Assembly (NCBI GenBank): GCA_052143835.1
Contig: JBKQRV010000003.1
Coordinates: 1-30,790, forward strand
Length of the DNA stretch: 30,790 nt
From: DASPPM01 sp052143835
GTDB lineage: Bacteria > Pseudomonadota > Alphaproteobacteria > JACZXZ01
Reading direction: 5' to 3'
The first letter of the stretch is position 1. Every line of letters starts with the position of its first letter. The notes under the pieces are model-generated. The model was given only the letters and a program-made list of their open reading frames with translations, was not told where the DNA came from and searched no databases. This document shows positions 23,327 to 30,790 of this stretch, piece by piece. The translations under genes and the position numbers were made by a program.

Positions 23327-26309
23327 GGAGGCGCTTCCCCTCCGGATCGACGAAGACGGGATCAGAGACGCCGACCGCGACCACCTCGCCCTTGAGCGGG
23401 AAGCTCGCATAGAGCGTCTCGCCCTTGCGCGCGAGGCCGCCTGCGATCAGCGCCAAGGCGATCGGATGGCCGAGGGTGGGACTCCATGCCGCCGAGGTCA
23501 CATGGCCGATGGCACGCCCCGCCCCGCTCGCCTCGACGACGACGTGGGAGCCTGCGCGGATACGCGTCTTGCCGTCGATCGGCGCCAATCCCACCAGCCG
23601 CGGGCGCTCGGGGTCCTGAAGTCCCGACCGCGCTAGAAGCGCCTTGCCGATGAAGTCCTTCTTCGTGCTGACGAGGCGGCCGAGGCCGAGATCCTGCGGC
23701 GTGGTTTGGCCGTTGAGCTCGCCCCCCGCGACATGGCCCTTCTCGATGCGCAGCGTGCCCATCGCCTCGGTGCCGTAGGCGATGATGTCCTCCGCCCGAC
23801 CCGCGGACAGCGCCGCTTCCCACACGAAGCGGCCCCAATCCGCCGGTACGTTGATCTCGTAAGCGAGCTCGCCCGAGAAGCTGATGCGGAAGACGCGTGC
23901 CGGAATGCCGGCAATGCGGCAGTCGCGCACACCCATGAAGGGGAGTGCCGCGTCGCTCACCTCGATCTCGGCGAGCCGTGCGAGCACCGCGCGGCTCCTC
24001 GGCCCAGCGAGCGCCATCGCCGCCCACTCCTCGGTTACCGAAGTCGCCTCTACCTTGAGCTCGGGCCACACGACCTGAAGGTAGTATTCGAGATGGGCGA
24101 GCACCTTCGCCGCGTTCGCCGTCGTCGTGGTCATGAAATAGCGGCTCTCGCCCACGCGCGAGGTGGTGCCGTCGTCGAAGGCAATGCCGTCCTCGCGCAG
24201 CATGAGCCCATAGCGCGCTTGGCCCACGGCAAGCGTCTTCCAGCCGTTGACATAGACGCGGTCGAGGAACTCGGCGGCATCGCGCCCTGCGATGTCGATC
24301 TTGCCGAGGGTGGAGACATCGACGAGGCCGACCGCCTCGCGCACGTGCTTGGCCTCGCGCGAGGCGGCGGCGCGCACGTCCTCCCGTCCGCGCGGGTAGT
24401 AGCGCGGCCGCAGCCAGAGGCCGGCCTCGACGAAGACGGCGCCCTCCTCCTCATGCCACTCATGCATCGCCGAGCGCCGGATCGGCTGGAATGCCTTGCC
24501 GACCTCGCGACCGGCGAGTGCCGCGAAGGAAACCGGCGTGTAGGGCGGGCGAAAAGTGGTCGTGCCGACCGACGGGATCGGCTGCCCGCGCAGCTGCGCC
24601 ATGATGACAAGGCCGTTCAGGTTCGCGGTCTTGCCCTGGTCGGTACCCATGCCGAGCGTGGTGTAGCGCTTGAGATGCTCGACCGAGACGTAGCCCTCCC
24701 GCGCGGCCAGAGCCACGTCCTCGGCGGTGACATCGTCCTGGATATCGACGAAGCGCTTGCCCTTGCGCCCCGCGGCCGGCGTCGCGGCCCAGAGCGGGCG
24801 CAGCCGGACCTCGGCCTCCTTCTCGACGCGAGGCGTGGGCGGGAGGGTGCTGCTGCCGAAGCCGGCCGCGCGCGCCGCCGCAGCCCCCGACTCGAAGCCG
24901 TCCGCGAGTGCCGCGCGGAGCGTGTACTGTCCGCGCGCCGCTCCCGCCGAGCGCGCCCTCTGCTTCGAGGCTCCCGCCACGAAGGCGGCGAGCGTCTCGT
25001 CGTAGTCGAGCCTGCCGCCGGATTGGGAGTGAAGATGCACGCTCGGGCTCCAGCCGCCCGAGACCGCGACGAGATCGCAAGCAAGCGTGCGGCTTCTCCC
25101 GCCGGGCACGCCGTGGGCGTCGAGCGCCATCGCGTCGATGGCGCGCACCCCTTTGCGGCCATGCGCGGCGACCACCCCGTGGCCCGCGAGTATCTCGATC
25201 CTCTTCTCGCGCACGAGCGCCTCGAGCGGCCCGGCGGCGCCCGGCCGCGCGTCGACGACGGCGGCGACGCGCACGCCCGCGTCCGCAAGATCGACGGCGC
25301 TGCGATAGGCGTCGCTGTTGTTCGTGCACACCACCGCAACCACGCCCGGGCGCACGGCGAACTGGTTGACATAGGCGCGCGCCGCGCTCGCGAGCATGAT
25401 TCCGGGGCGGTCGTTCCCGGCGAAGACGAGCGGCCGCTCGATCGCCCCGGTGGCCAGCACCACCTCGCGCGCGCGCACGAGCCACAGGCACTGCCGCGGC
25501 GTGTAGGGCGGCGGGGCCGCAAGATGGTCGGCAACCCGCTCGCAGAGCGCAACGAGATTGTGGTCGTAATATCCGAAGGCCGTGGTGCGCAGAAGGAGCC
25601 TCGCCTCGGCCGTGCCCGCGAGCTCGGCCACGGCTGCTGCCACCCAGTCGAGTGCGGGCTTGCCCTCGATCGTCATGCGCTCGCGCTTGAGCTGGCCGCC
25701 GAACGCCGCCGTCTCGTCGGCGAGGATCACGCGCGCGCCCACGCGCGCCGCGGCCAATGCCGCGGCCAGGCCCGCAGGACCGCCGCCCACCACCAGCACG
25801 TCGCAATGGGCATGGCGCTTCTCGTAGACGTCGGGATCGGGCTCGCGCGGGGTTGTGCCGAGACCTGCCGCCCTGCGGATGATCTTCTCGTAGAGCTTCC
25901 ACCCGCCGCGCGGCGCCATGAAGGTCTTGTAGTAGAACCCCGCGGGGAGAAAAGGCGAGAGCAGGCCGTTGACGGCGCCGAGGTCGAAGGCGAGCGAGGG
26001 CCAGCGATTCTGGCTCTCGGCCGTAAGCCCGTCGTAGAGCTCGACCATGGTCGCGCGCGTGTTGGGCTCGGCGCGTCCGCGCGCGCCGAGCCGCACGAGG
26101 GCGGTGGGCTCCTCGGGCCCCGCCGTCAGCACGCCTCGGGGCCGATGGTACTTGTAGCTCCGCCCGACGACGCGTACCCCGTTCGCAAGGAGCGCCGACG
26201 CCAGCGTGTCGCCCGGATGGCCCTCGTAGTGGTTTCCGTCGAAGCTGAAGCCGATCGTGCGTCCGCGGTCGATGAGCCCGCCCTCGCGATTGCGGAAGGG
26301 TTGAGTCAC
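23319..26309 (-). CDS. soxA: Sarcosine oxidase alpha subunit
   Basis: 996 aa, as expected for SoxA. It oxidises sarcosine to glycine with SoxB, passing the methylene group to tetrahydrofolate or releasing formaldehyde. Domains in order: a ferredoxin-like N-terminal fold (about 1-110, no cluster ligands visible), an FAD/NAD Rossmann domain with GGGPAG at 175-180, a second dinucleotide region, a helical BFD-like stretch (DDVTAEDVALAAREG) and, from about residue 600, a GcvT-type folate-binding domain. The start is a GTG that overlaps the soxD stop as GTGA (26306-26309). The open frame continues upstream to 26603, but that part only shadows soxD. The enzyme is cytoplasmic. Confidence 0.95.
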   Translation of the reverse strand: MTQPFRNREGGLIDRGRTIGFSFDGNHYEGHPGDTLASALLANGVRVVGRSYKYHRPRGVLTAGPEEPTALVRLGARGRAEPNTRATMVELYDGLTAESQNRWPSLAFDLGAVNGLLSPFLPAGFYYKTFMAPRGGWKLYEKIIRRAAGLGTTPREPDPDVYEKRHAHCDVLVVGGGPAGLAAALAAARVGARVILADETAAFGGQLKRERMTIEGKPALDWVAAAVAELAGTAEARLLLRTTAFGYYDHNLVALCERVADHLAAPPPYTPRQCLWLVRAREVVLATGAIERPLVFAGNDRPGIMLASAARAYVNQFAVRPGVVAVVCTNNSDAYRSAVDLADAGVRVAAVVDARPGAAGPLEALVREKRIEILAGHGVVAAHGRKGVRAIDAMALDAHGVPGGRSRTLACDLVAVSGGWSPSVHLHSQSGGRLDYDETLAAFVAGASKQRARSAGAARGQYTLRAALADGFESGAAAARAAGFGSSTLPPTPRVEKEAEVRLRPLWAATPAAGRKGKRFVDIQDDVTAEDVALAAREGYVSVEHLKRYTTLGMGTDQGKTANLNGLVIMAQLRGQPIPSVGTTTFRPPYTPVSFAALAGREVGKAFQPIRRSAMHEWHEEEGAVFVEAGLWLRPRYYPRGREDVRAAASREAKHVREAVGLVDVSTLGKIDIAGRDAAEFLDRVYVNGWKTLAVGQARYGLMLREDGIAFDDGTTSRVGESRYFMTTTTANAAKVLAHLEYYLQVVWPELKVEATSVTEEWAAMALAGPRSRAVLARLAEIEVSDAALPFMGVRDCRIAGIPARVFRISFSGELAYEINVPADWGRFVWEAALSAGRAEDIIAYGTEAMGTLRIEKGHVAGGELNGQTTPQDLGLGRLVSTKKDFIGKALLARSGLQDPERPRLVGLAPIDGKTRIRAGSHVVVEASGAGRAIGHVTSAAWSPTLGHPIALALIAGGLARKGETLYASFPLKGEVVAVGVSDPVFVDPEGKRLHG

Positions 26310-26587
26310 CGCGCGCCACTCCCGCTTCCACCGCCGGCAGGTGCCGTCGCCGTGATCGCGTGGGTGAGCGTATCGCGCTCGACGATGATCCAGCGCCGGC
26401 AGCTCGCCGTGTGGTGCCAGAGCTCGAGGTGGCGTCCCAGCGGATTGTCGCGCAAATAGACATAGTCGTGCCACGCCTCGAGCGGTGCCTGGGCGGCGGG
26501 ACGGATGCGCGAGGCCGAAGCATCGCCGCCGTAGGTGAATTCCGTGTGGTCGCGCTCGCCGCACCAGGGACATGTGATCAGCAGCAT
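26306..26587 (-). CDS. soxD: Sarcosine oxidase delta subunit
   Basis: 93 aa. It holds the complete zinc site of the SoxD family: C6 and C9 in ITCPWCG, and H59 and C63 in WHHTASCRRW. These positions equal those known for the delta subunit of the crystallised heterotetrameric enzymes. RDTLTHAI near the C-terminus is also typical. It is a small structural subunit that binds one zinc and contacts SoxA. The gene lies 12 bp behind soxB and overlaps soxA by 4 bp, the canonical B-D-A-G order. Confidence 0.95.
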   Translation of the reverse strand: MLLITCPWCGERDHTEFTYGGDASASRIRPAAQAPLEAWHDYVYLRDNPLGRHLELWHHTASCRRWIIVERDTLTHAITATAPAGGGSGSGAR

Positions 26588-26599
26588 CGCCGAACCCTC

Positions 26600-27856
26600 T
26601 CAATGGGCATTGGGCACGGGTCCAGCACCCTTCTCGTCGAGCACATGGCCGGTCGAGAAGCGCTCGAGCGAGAACGCCTCATTCAGCGCATGCGGCCGGT
26701 CGTGCGCGATCGTATGAGCGAAGACCCAGCCCGACGCCGGGGTCGCCTTGAAGCCGCCGTAGCACCAGCCGCCGTCGAGATAGAGCCCGTCCAGCGGCAG
26801 CTTGCCGATGATGGGGCTGCCGTCCATCGTCATGTCCATGACCCCACCCCAATGACGCATCAGGCGAAGCCGGCTCATGATCGGGAAAAGCTGCATGCCC
26901 GAGGCGACCACTTCCGCGAGTGCCGGCAGGTTCCCGCGCTGAGCATAGCTATTGTACATGTCGAGGTCGCCGCCCATGACGAGCTCGCCTTTGTCGGACT
27001 GGCTCACGTAGAAATGTCCAGCACCATAGGTGACCACCGTATCGAGCATGGGCTTGAGCGGCTCCGAGACCATCGCCTGGAGCACGTGGCTCTCGATCGG
27101 CAGGCGCAAGCCGGCCATGGCCGCGACGTGCCCGCTGTGGCCCGCGACCGCGATGCCGATCTTGGGCGCTCGAATGGGGCCGCGCGCGGTCTCGACGCCG
27201 CTGACCCGGCCGCCTTCGCGCATGAAGCCGGTCACCGCGCAATTCTGGATGATGTCGACGCCGAGGCCATCGGCCGCGCGCGCATAGCCCCAGGCGACCG
27301 CATCGTGCCGGGCGGTACCGCCGCGGCGCTGCAGGAGTCCGCCCGCGACCGGATAGCGCGCGCGCTCGGACACATCGAGGAGCGGCACCATCGCCCCCAC
27401 TTCCTCGCGATCCAGGAGCTCGGCGTCGATGCCGTGCAGCCTCATCGCATTCCCGCGCCGGGCGAAGGCGTCGAGCTGGGCATCCGAATGGGCGAGGTTG
27501 AGCACGCCGCGCTGGCTGAACATGACGTTGAAATTGAGCTCGGCGCTCAAGCCTTCCCAAAGCTTGAGCGAGAACTCGTAAAAACGCGCATTGGCCGGCA
27601 GCATGTAGTTGGAGCGCACGATCGTCGTGTTGCGCCCGGTGTTGCCGCCGCCGAGCCAGCCTTTCTCGAGCACGGCCACATTGCGGATGCCGTGCTCCTT
27701 GGCAAGGTAGTAGGCGCTCGCGAGGCCATGGCCCCCGCCTCCGATGATGACGACGTCGTAGCTCGCCTTGGGTGCCGGATCGCGCCAGGCGCGCGGCCAG
27801 TGCTTGTGGCCGGTCAGCGCGTGGCGCGCAATTTCGAAGATGGAATACCGGGACAT
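26600..27856 (-). CDS. soxB: Sarcosine oxidase beta subunit
   Basis: 418 aa, full length. The N-terminal part has SRYSIFEIARHALTGHKHWPRAW (shortened: FEIARHALTGHKHW), typical of SoxB. FAD site GGGGHG is at 39-44. LGGGNTGRNTTIVRSNY around 68-84 is the conserved flavin loop. H184 in GGTARHDAVAWG corresponds to the His that carries covalent FMN (His173 in the Corynebacterium enzyme). The C-terminal GGWCYGGFKATPASG segment closes the FAD domain and the substrate site. It oxidises sarcosine and passes electrons to O2. It is first in the operon soxBDAG and divergent from a TRAP transporter, with 195 bp between. Confidence 0.95.
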   Translation of the reverse strand: MSRYSIFEIARHALTGHKHWPRAWRDPAPKASYDVVIIGGGGHGLASAYYLAKEHGIRNVAVLEKGWLGGGNTGRNTTIVRSNYMLPANARFYEFSLKLWEGLSAELNFNVMFSQRGVLNLAHSDAQLDAFARRGNAMRLHGIDAELLDREEVGAMVPLLDVSERARYPVAGGLLQRRGGTARHDAVAWGYARAADGLGVDIIQNCAVTGFMREGGRVSGVETARGPIRAPKIGIAVAGHSGHVAAMAGLRLPIESHVLQAMVSEPLKPMLDTVVTYGAGHFYVSQSDKGELVMGGDLDMYNSYAQRGNLPALAEVVASGMQLFPIMSRLRLMRHWGGVMDMTMDGSPIIGKLPLDGLYLDGGWCYGGFKATPASGWVFAHTIAHDRPHALNEAFSLERFSTGHVLDEKGAGPVPNAH

Positions 27857-27891
27857 CGCTCTCGCCGGAACCTAGCCGCGCCTTCCCTCAG

Positions 27892-27919
27892 CCTCCCGTG
27901 GCCGTCCTGCCATGGGAGG
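27892..27919. repeat. Inverted repeat in the sox-TRAP divergent spacer (1)
   Basis: CCTCCCGTGG (27892-27901) and CCATGGGAGG (27910-27919) are inverted with one mismatch and an 8-base loop. It lies about 36 bp from the soxB start and could be an operator or a leader hairpin. Confidence 0.5.
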
Positions 27920-27943
27920 GCGAGGGAATCTTCGCCGGGTCGG

Positions 27944-27988
27944 CGCGCAAAGGCCATAGAAATTTTGTGGCAGCCGGCCCTTTGCGCG
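27944..27988. promoter_or_regulatory. Inverted repeat in the sox-TRAP divergent spacer (2), candidate operator
   Basis: CGCGCAAAGGCC (27944-27955) and GGCCCTTTGCGCG (27976-27988) are inverted copies apart from one extra base. The 20 bases between hold an AT-rich core (ATAGAAATTTTGTGG). It sits near the middle of the divergent spacer, a good place for a shared regulator site. No regulator gene is in the window. Confidence 0.45.
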
Positions 27989-28051
27989 GGCTCGACCATG
28001 TCATAGTATCGCCCGCAAAATGGGCGCAATCGATCAGCAGGGAGCGAGACG

Positions 28052-29074
28052 ATGATGAAGATCAGCCGAAGGGCGTTTCTCGGCAGTGCCGCGGTCGCGA
28101 CGACCGGTGCGGCTGCATTCAGCATCTTGAGGCACCCCGCCGAGGCGGCGGAATTCAGCTACAAATATGCCAACAACGTGCCGCTCACCCACCCGATGAA
28201 CATCCGCGCCCAGGAGGCGGCCGCCAAGATCAAGGAGGAGTCGGGCGGGCGCCTCGAGATCCAGATCTTCCCCAACAACCAGCTCGGCGGCGACACGGAC
28301 ATGCTCTCCCAGGTGCGCTCGGGGGCGATCGATTTCTTTACCCTCTCCGGCCTCATCCTGGCGACCCTGGTCCCGGTCGCCTCCATCAACGGCATCGGCT
28401 TCGCCTTCAAGGACTATTCCCAAGTCTGGCCGGCCATGGACGGCGCGCTCGGCGCCCACGTGCGCGCCGCCATCGCGAAGGCGGGCCTCTATGCCTTCGA
28501 GAAGATCTGGGACAACGGCTACCGCGAGATGACCTCGAGCACGCACCCGATCATCACCCCCGAGGACCTCAAGGGCTTCAAGATCCGCGTGCCGGTAAGC
28601 CCGCTCTGGACCTCGATGTTCAAGGCCTTCGGCGCCGCCCCCGCGAGCATCAACTTCTCGGAAGTCTACTCGGCCCTTCAGACCAAGGTCGTCGAAGGCC
28701 AGGAGAACCCGCTTTCGATCATCTCCATCGCCAAGCTCTATGAGGTGCAGAAATACTGCTCGATCACCAACCACATGTGGGACGGCTTCTGGTTCCTCGC
28801 CAACGGCCAGGCCTGGGGGAAGCTCCCCAAGGATCTACAGGGGATCGTCGAGCGCAATTTCAACGCGGCAGCACTCGAGGACCGCGAGGACATCCGCCAT
28901 CTCAACGAGAGCCTGCAAGGCGATCTGCAAGCGAAGGGCATGGTCTTCAACAAGACCGATGCCGAGCCGTTCCGCGAGGCGCTGCGCAAGGCCGGCTTCT
29001 ACGCCGAGTGGAAGGAGAAGTACGGCGCCGAAGCCTGGGGCCTGCTCGAGAAGGCGGTCGGCACGCTCGCCTGA
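28052..29074 (+). CDS. dctP: TRAP transporter periplasmic substrate-binding protein (DctP family)
   Basis: 340 aa. The N-terminus carries a Tat-like signal, SRRAFLG (5-11), then a mild hydrophobic core and cleavage after AEA near residue 33. GGGAGCGAG precedes the ATG; a second ATG follows directly and could be used. The mature part begins FSYKYANNVPLTHPMN, as in DctP-type proteins. IFPNNQLGG and the segment KGFKIRVPVSP contain the conserved Arg (in KIRV) that usually binds the ligand carboxylate. It delivers an organic anion or zwitterion to the DctQM membrane complex. Being divergent from soxBDAG, the ligand may be sarcosine or another N-methylated amino acid, but that is inference. Confidence 0.93.
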   Translation: MMKISRRAFLGSAAVATTGAAAFSILRHPAEAAEFSYKYANNVPLTHPMNIRAQEAAAKIKEESGGRLEIQIFPNNQLGGDTDMLSQVRSGAIDFFTLSGLILATLVPVASINGIGFAFKDYSQVWPAMDGALGAHVRAAIAKAGLYAFEKIWDNGYREMTSSTHPIITPEDLKGFKIRVPVSPLWTSMFKAFGAAPASINFSEVYSALQTKVVEGQENPLSIISIAKLYEVQKYCSITNHMWDGFWFLANGQAWGKLPKDLQGIVERNFNAAALEDREDIRHLNESLQGDLQAKGMVFNKTDAEPFREALRKAGFYAEWKEKYGAEAWGLLEKAVGTLA

Positions 29075-29101
29075 ACGCCGGCGCGCCGGGCATGGGTGCC
29101 G

Positions 29102-29202
29102 ACCCCCCTCCCTTCCCTCCCCCTCAAGGGGGGAGGGAAAATATGTCGCGTGGCAGCAAAAATTTCCCCCTCCCCCCTTGAGGGGGAGGGTTGGGGTGGG
29201 GG
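29102..29202. repeat. Palindromic intergenic repeat, class C (CCCTCCCC type)
   Basis: Two strong hairpins: CCCTCCCCCTCAAGGGGGGAGGG and CCCTCCCCCCTTGAGGGGGAGGG arms around a short AT-rich middle, followed by TTGGGGTGGGGGG. It fills nearly the whole spacer between dctP and dctQM and ends four bases before the dctQM ATG. Confidence 0.85.
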
Positions 29203-29205
29203 GGT

Positions 29206-30790
29206 ATGGCCGCGCCGACATTTGAACCTGCTCGACACTGGCGGCGGCTCGATCGGGCGCTTGCGCTCTTGACCGAGCTACCGGCCGCGGCCCTCGTGGT
29301 GATCGAGACCATCGTGCTCTTCGCCGGCGTGGTCTCGCGCTACGTCTTCGACCGGCCGCTCACCTGGTCGGACGAGCTTGCCTCGATCCTCTTCCTCTGG
29401 CTCGCCATGCTGGGTGCGGTGATCGCGCTGCGCCGGCAGGAGCACATGCGGCTCACCGCGATCGTCGCCTACGCCTCGCCCGCGCGGCGACGCTGGCTCG
29501 ACACCTTGGCGGCGATGATCGTGGCCCTCTTCGTGATCGAGATCATTCCGCCCGCCGAGGCCTATTTCGAGAGCCAATGGGCCATCACCACGCCGGCGCT
29601 CGAGATCCATGACGGCCTGCGCGTGCTCGCGATCGGCGTCGCGGCAGTTCTGATGATGGTCATAGCGCTTTTCCGCCTGCTCGAGAGCGCCACGGCGCGC
29701 GGGGCGCTCGGAGCGTTTGCCGTGCTCGCACTCGCCGCCGGCGCGCTTTGGCTCCTCAAGCCGGCCCTCCTCTCGATGGGCAATTTCAATCTCCTGGTCT
29801 TCTTCGTGGGCATCGTCGCGATCTCCGTCGCGATCGGCGTGCCGATCGCCTTTGCCTTCGGCGTCTCGACGCTCTCCTATCTCGCACTCGCGACGCACGC
29901 CCCGCTCACCATCGTGGTGAACCGGATGGACGAAGGCATGTCGAACCTCGTGCTGCTCTCCGTCCCGCTCTTCGTCTTCCTCGGGCTCCTCATCGAGATG
30001 ACCGGGCTCGCGCGCGTGCTCGTCGACTTCCTCGCCTCGCTCCTGGGCCACGTGCGCGGCGGCCTCGCCTATGTGCTGCTCGGCGCCATCTACCTCGTCT
30101 CGGGCATCTCGGGCTCCAAGGCGGCCGACATGGCGGCGGTGGCGCCGGTGCTCTTTCCCGAGATGAAGCGGCGCGGCGCCGTGCCGGGCGAGCTCGTGGC
30201 CCTCCTCTCCTCCTCGGGCGCCATGGCGGAGACCATCCCGCCGAGCCTCGTGCTCATCACCATCGGCTCGGTCACCGGCGTGTCGATCTCGGGCCTCTTC
30301 ACGGGCGGGCTCATGCCCGCACTCGTGGCCGCACTCGCCCTCATCGTCGTCTGCTTCTTCCGCTCGCGCGGCGAGGATTTGCGTCACGTGCGCCGCGCCA
30401 CGCCGCGCGAGGTCGGCCGCGCCTTCGTGGTCGCGCTCCCCGCACTCGTGCTGCCCTTCCTCATCCGCGCCTCGGTGGTCGAGGGTGTTGCCACCGCGAC
30501 CGAGGTCTCGACCGTCGGCGTCGTCTACACCATCATCGTCGGCATCCTCGTCTACCGCCAGTTTCCCTTGCGCCGGCTCTATCCCGTCCTGATCGAGACG
30601 GCGTCGCTCTCGGGCGCCATTCTCCTCATCATCGGCACGGCGACGGCGATGGCGTGGGCCCTGACCCAGTCGGGCTTCTCGCGCCAGCTCGTCACCATGA
30701 TGGCGGCCGTGCCCGGCGGGCACGCGGGCTTCCTCGCCATCTCGATCGTCGCCTTCGTCGTGCTCGGCAGCGTGCTCGAGGGCATCCCCG
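29206..30790 (+). CDS. dctQM: TRAP transporter fused small and large permease subunits (DctQM), 3' end outside window
   Basis: 528 codons are visible and the frame is still open at the window edge. Residues about 1-180 form the DctQ part: four hydrophobic helices with SRYVFDRPLTWSDELA (44-59), the usual DctQ signature, and RRQEHMRL soon after. From about residue 195 the DctM part begins (NFNLLVFFVGIVAISVAIGVPIAF), with SVPLFVFLGLLIE, VSGISGSKAADM and ETIPPSL, all characteristic of the large subunit. The two subunits are separate genes in many genomes but fused here. It imports the DctP ligand using an ion gradient. The ATG at 29206 lies right behind a palindromic repeat whose G-rich end is the only possible ribosome site. 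Confidence 0.92.
   Translation, partial: MAAPTFEPARHWRRLDRALALLTELPAAALVVIETIVLFAGVVSRYVFDRPLTWSDELASILFLWLAMLGAVIALRRQEHMRLTAIVAYASPARRRWLDTLAAMIVALFVIEIIPPAEAYFESQWAITTPALEIHDGLRVLAIGVAAVLMMVIALFRLLESATARGALGAFAVLALAAGALWLLKPALLSMGNFNLLVFFVGIVAISVAIGVPIAFAFGVSTLSYLALATHAPLTIVVNRMDEGMSNLVLLSVPLFVFLGLLIEMTGLARVLVDFLASLLGHVRGGLAYVLLGAIYLVSGISGSKAADMAAVAPVLFPEMKRRGAVPGELVALLSSSGAMAETIPPSLVLITIGSVTGVSISGLFTGGLMPALVAALALIVVCFFRSRGEDLRHVRRATPREVGRAFVVALPALVLPFLIRASVVEGVATATEVSTVGVVYTIIVGILVYRQFPLRRLYPVLIETASLSGAILLIIGTATAMAWALTQSGFSRQLVTMMAAVPGGHAGFLAISIVAFVVLGSVLEGIP

Noticed and set aside
23706..26459. 917-codon open frame on the plus strand opposite soxA
   Set aside because: No motif, Arg/Ala/Glu-rich, fully antisense to a certain gene.
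26310..26603. N-terminal extension of soxA
   Set aside because: The frame is open, but the extra residues only overlay soxD, and the GTG at 26309 gives the normal SoxA N-terminus and length.
29278..30723. 481-codon open frame on the minus strand at the right end
   Set aside because: Antisense to the dctQM frame, which has clear TRAP permease motifs; this translation is rich in His, Asp, Glu and Arg repeats typical of shadows.

Overview
The window is 30.8 kb of GC-rich DNA, probably from an alphaproteobacterium. The HemC sequence style, the soxBDAG gene order, the livKHMGF, TRAP and HyuAB repertoire, and the palindromic intergenic repeats all fit a metabolically versatile soil or marine Rhodospirillales/Hyphomicrobiales-like genome. 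The taxonomic call is an inference. Coding density is high. No rRNA, tRNA, integrase, transposase or CRISPR array was seen, and no recognisable transcription factor gene.

Region 1 (1-14.9 kb, all +). After the 3' end of an MFS permease comes a tightly packed run of genes that may be a single long transcript. It starts with a two-gene ATP-citrate-lyase-like enzyme: a 426-aa ATP-grasp/citrate-binding subunit and an unusually large 904-aa CoA-ligase/citrate-synthase-like subunit. A class I methyltransferase, a divergent ureohydrolase, the two hydantoinase/oxoprolinase subunits HyuA and HyuB, and a complete branched-chain-type ABC importer (LivKHMGF) follow. The layout suggests import of an amide, ureido or guanidino compound, hydrolysis, and CoA-dependent cleavage of the carbon skeleton. 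The substrate cannot be read from the sequence.

Region 2 (15.1-18.8 kb). A Rieske ferredoxin and a matching FAD ferredoxin reductase (+) form an electron-transfer chain with no oxygenase in the window. They converge on a cyclase-family hydrolase and a BKACE-family beta-keto acid cleavage enzyme (-).

Region 3 (18.8-22.7 kb). A visibly AT-richer patch holds small secreted or hypothetical proteins. Next are a lambda-crystallin/L-gulonate-3-dehydrogenase-like NAD enzyme (-), hemC (+) and a DUF202 membrane protein (-).

Region 4 (22.7-30.8 kb). Heterotetrameric sarcosine oxidase, soxB-soxD-soxA-soxG (-), is divergent from a TRAP transporter (+): dctP and a fused dctQM gene that runs off the window. 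This suggests uptake and oxidation of N-methylated amino acids, with folate-bound one-carbon units as a product.

Palindromic repeats of three different classes sit in the spacers between transcription units. One lies directly against the start of dctQM. The best candidate for something undescribed is the citrate-lyase-like pair: the large subunit carries about 260 extra residues and an Asn where one catalytic His of the citryl-CoA lyase site should be, and it heads an operon-like run containing a ureohydrolase that lacks two conserved family histidines.
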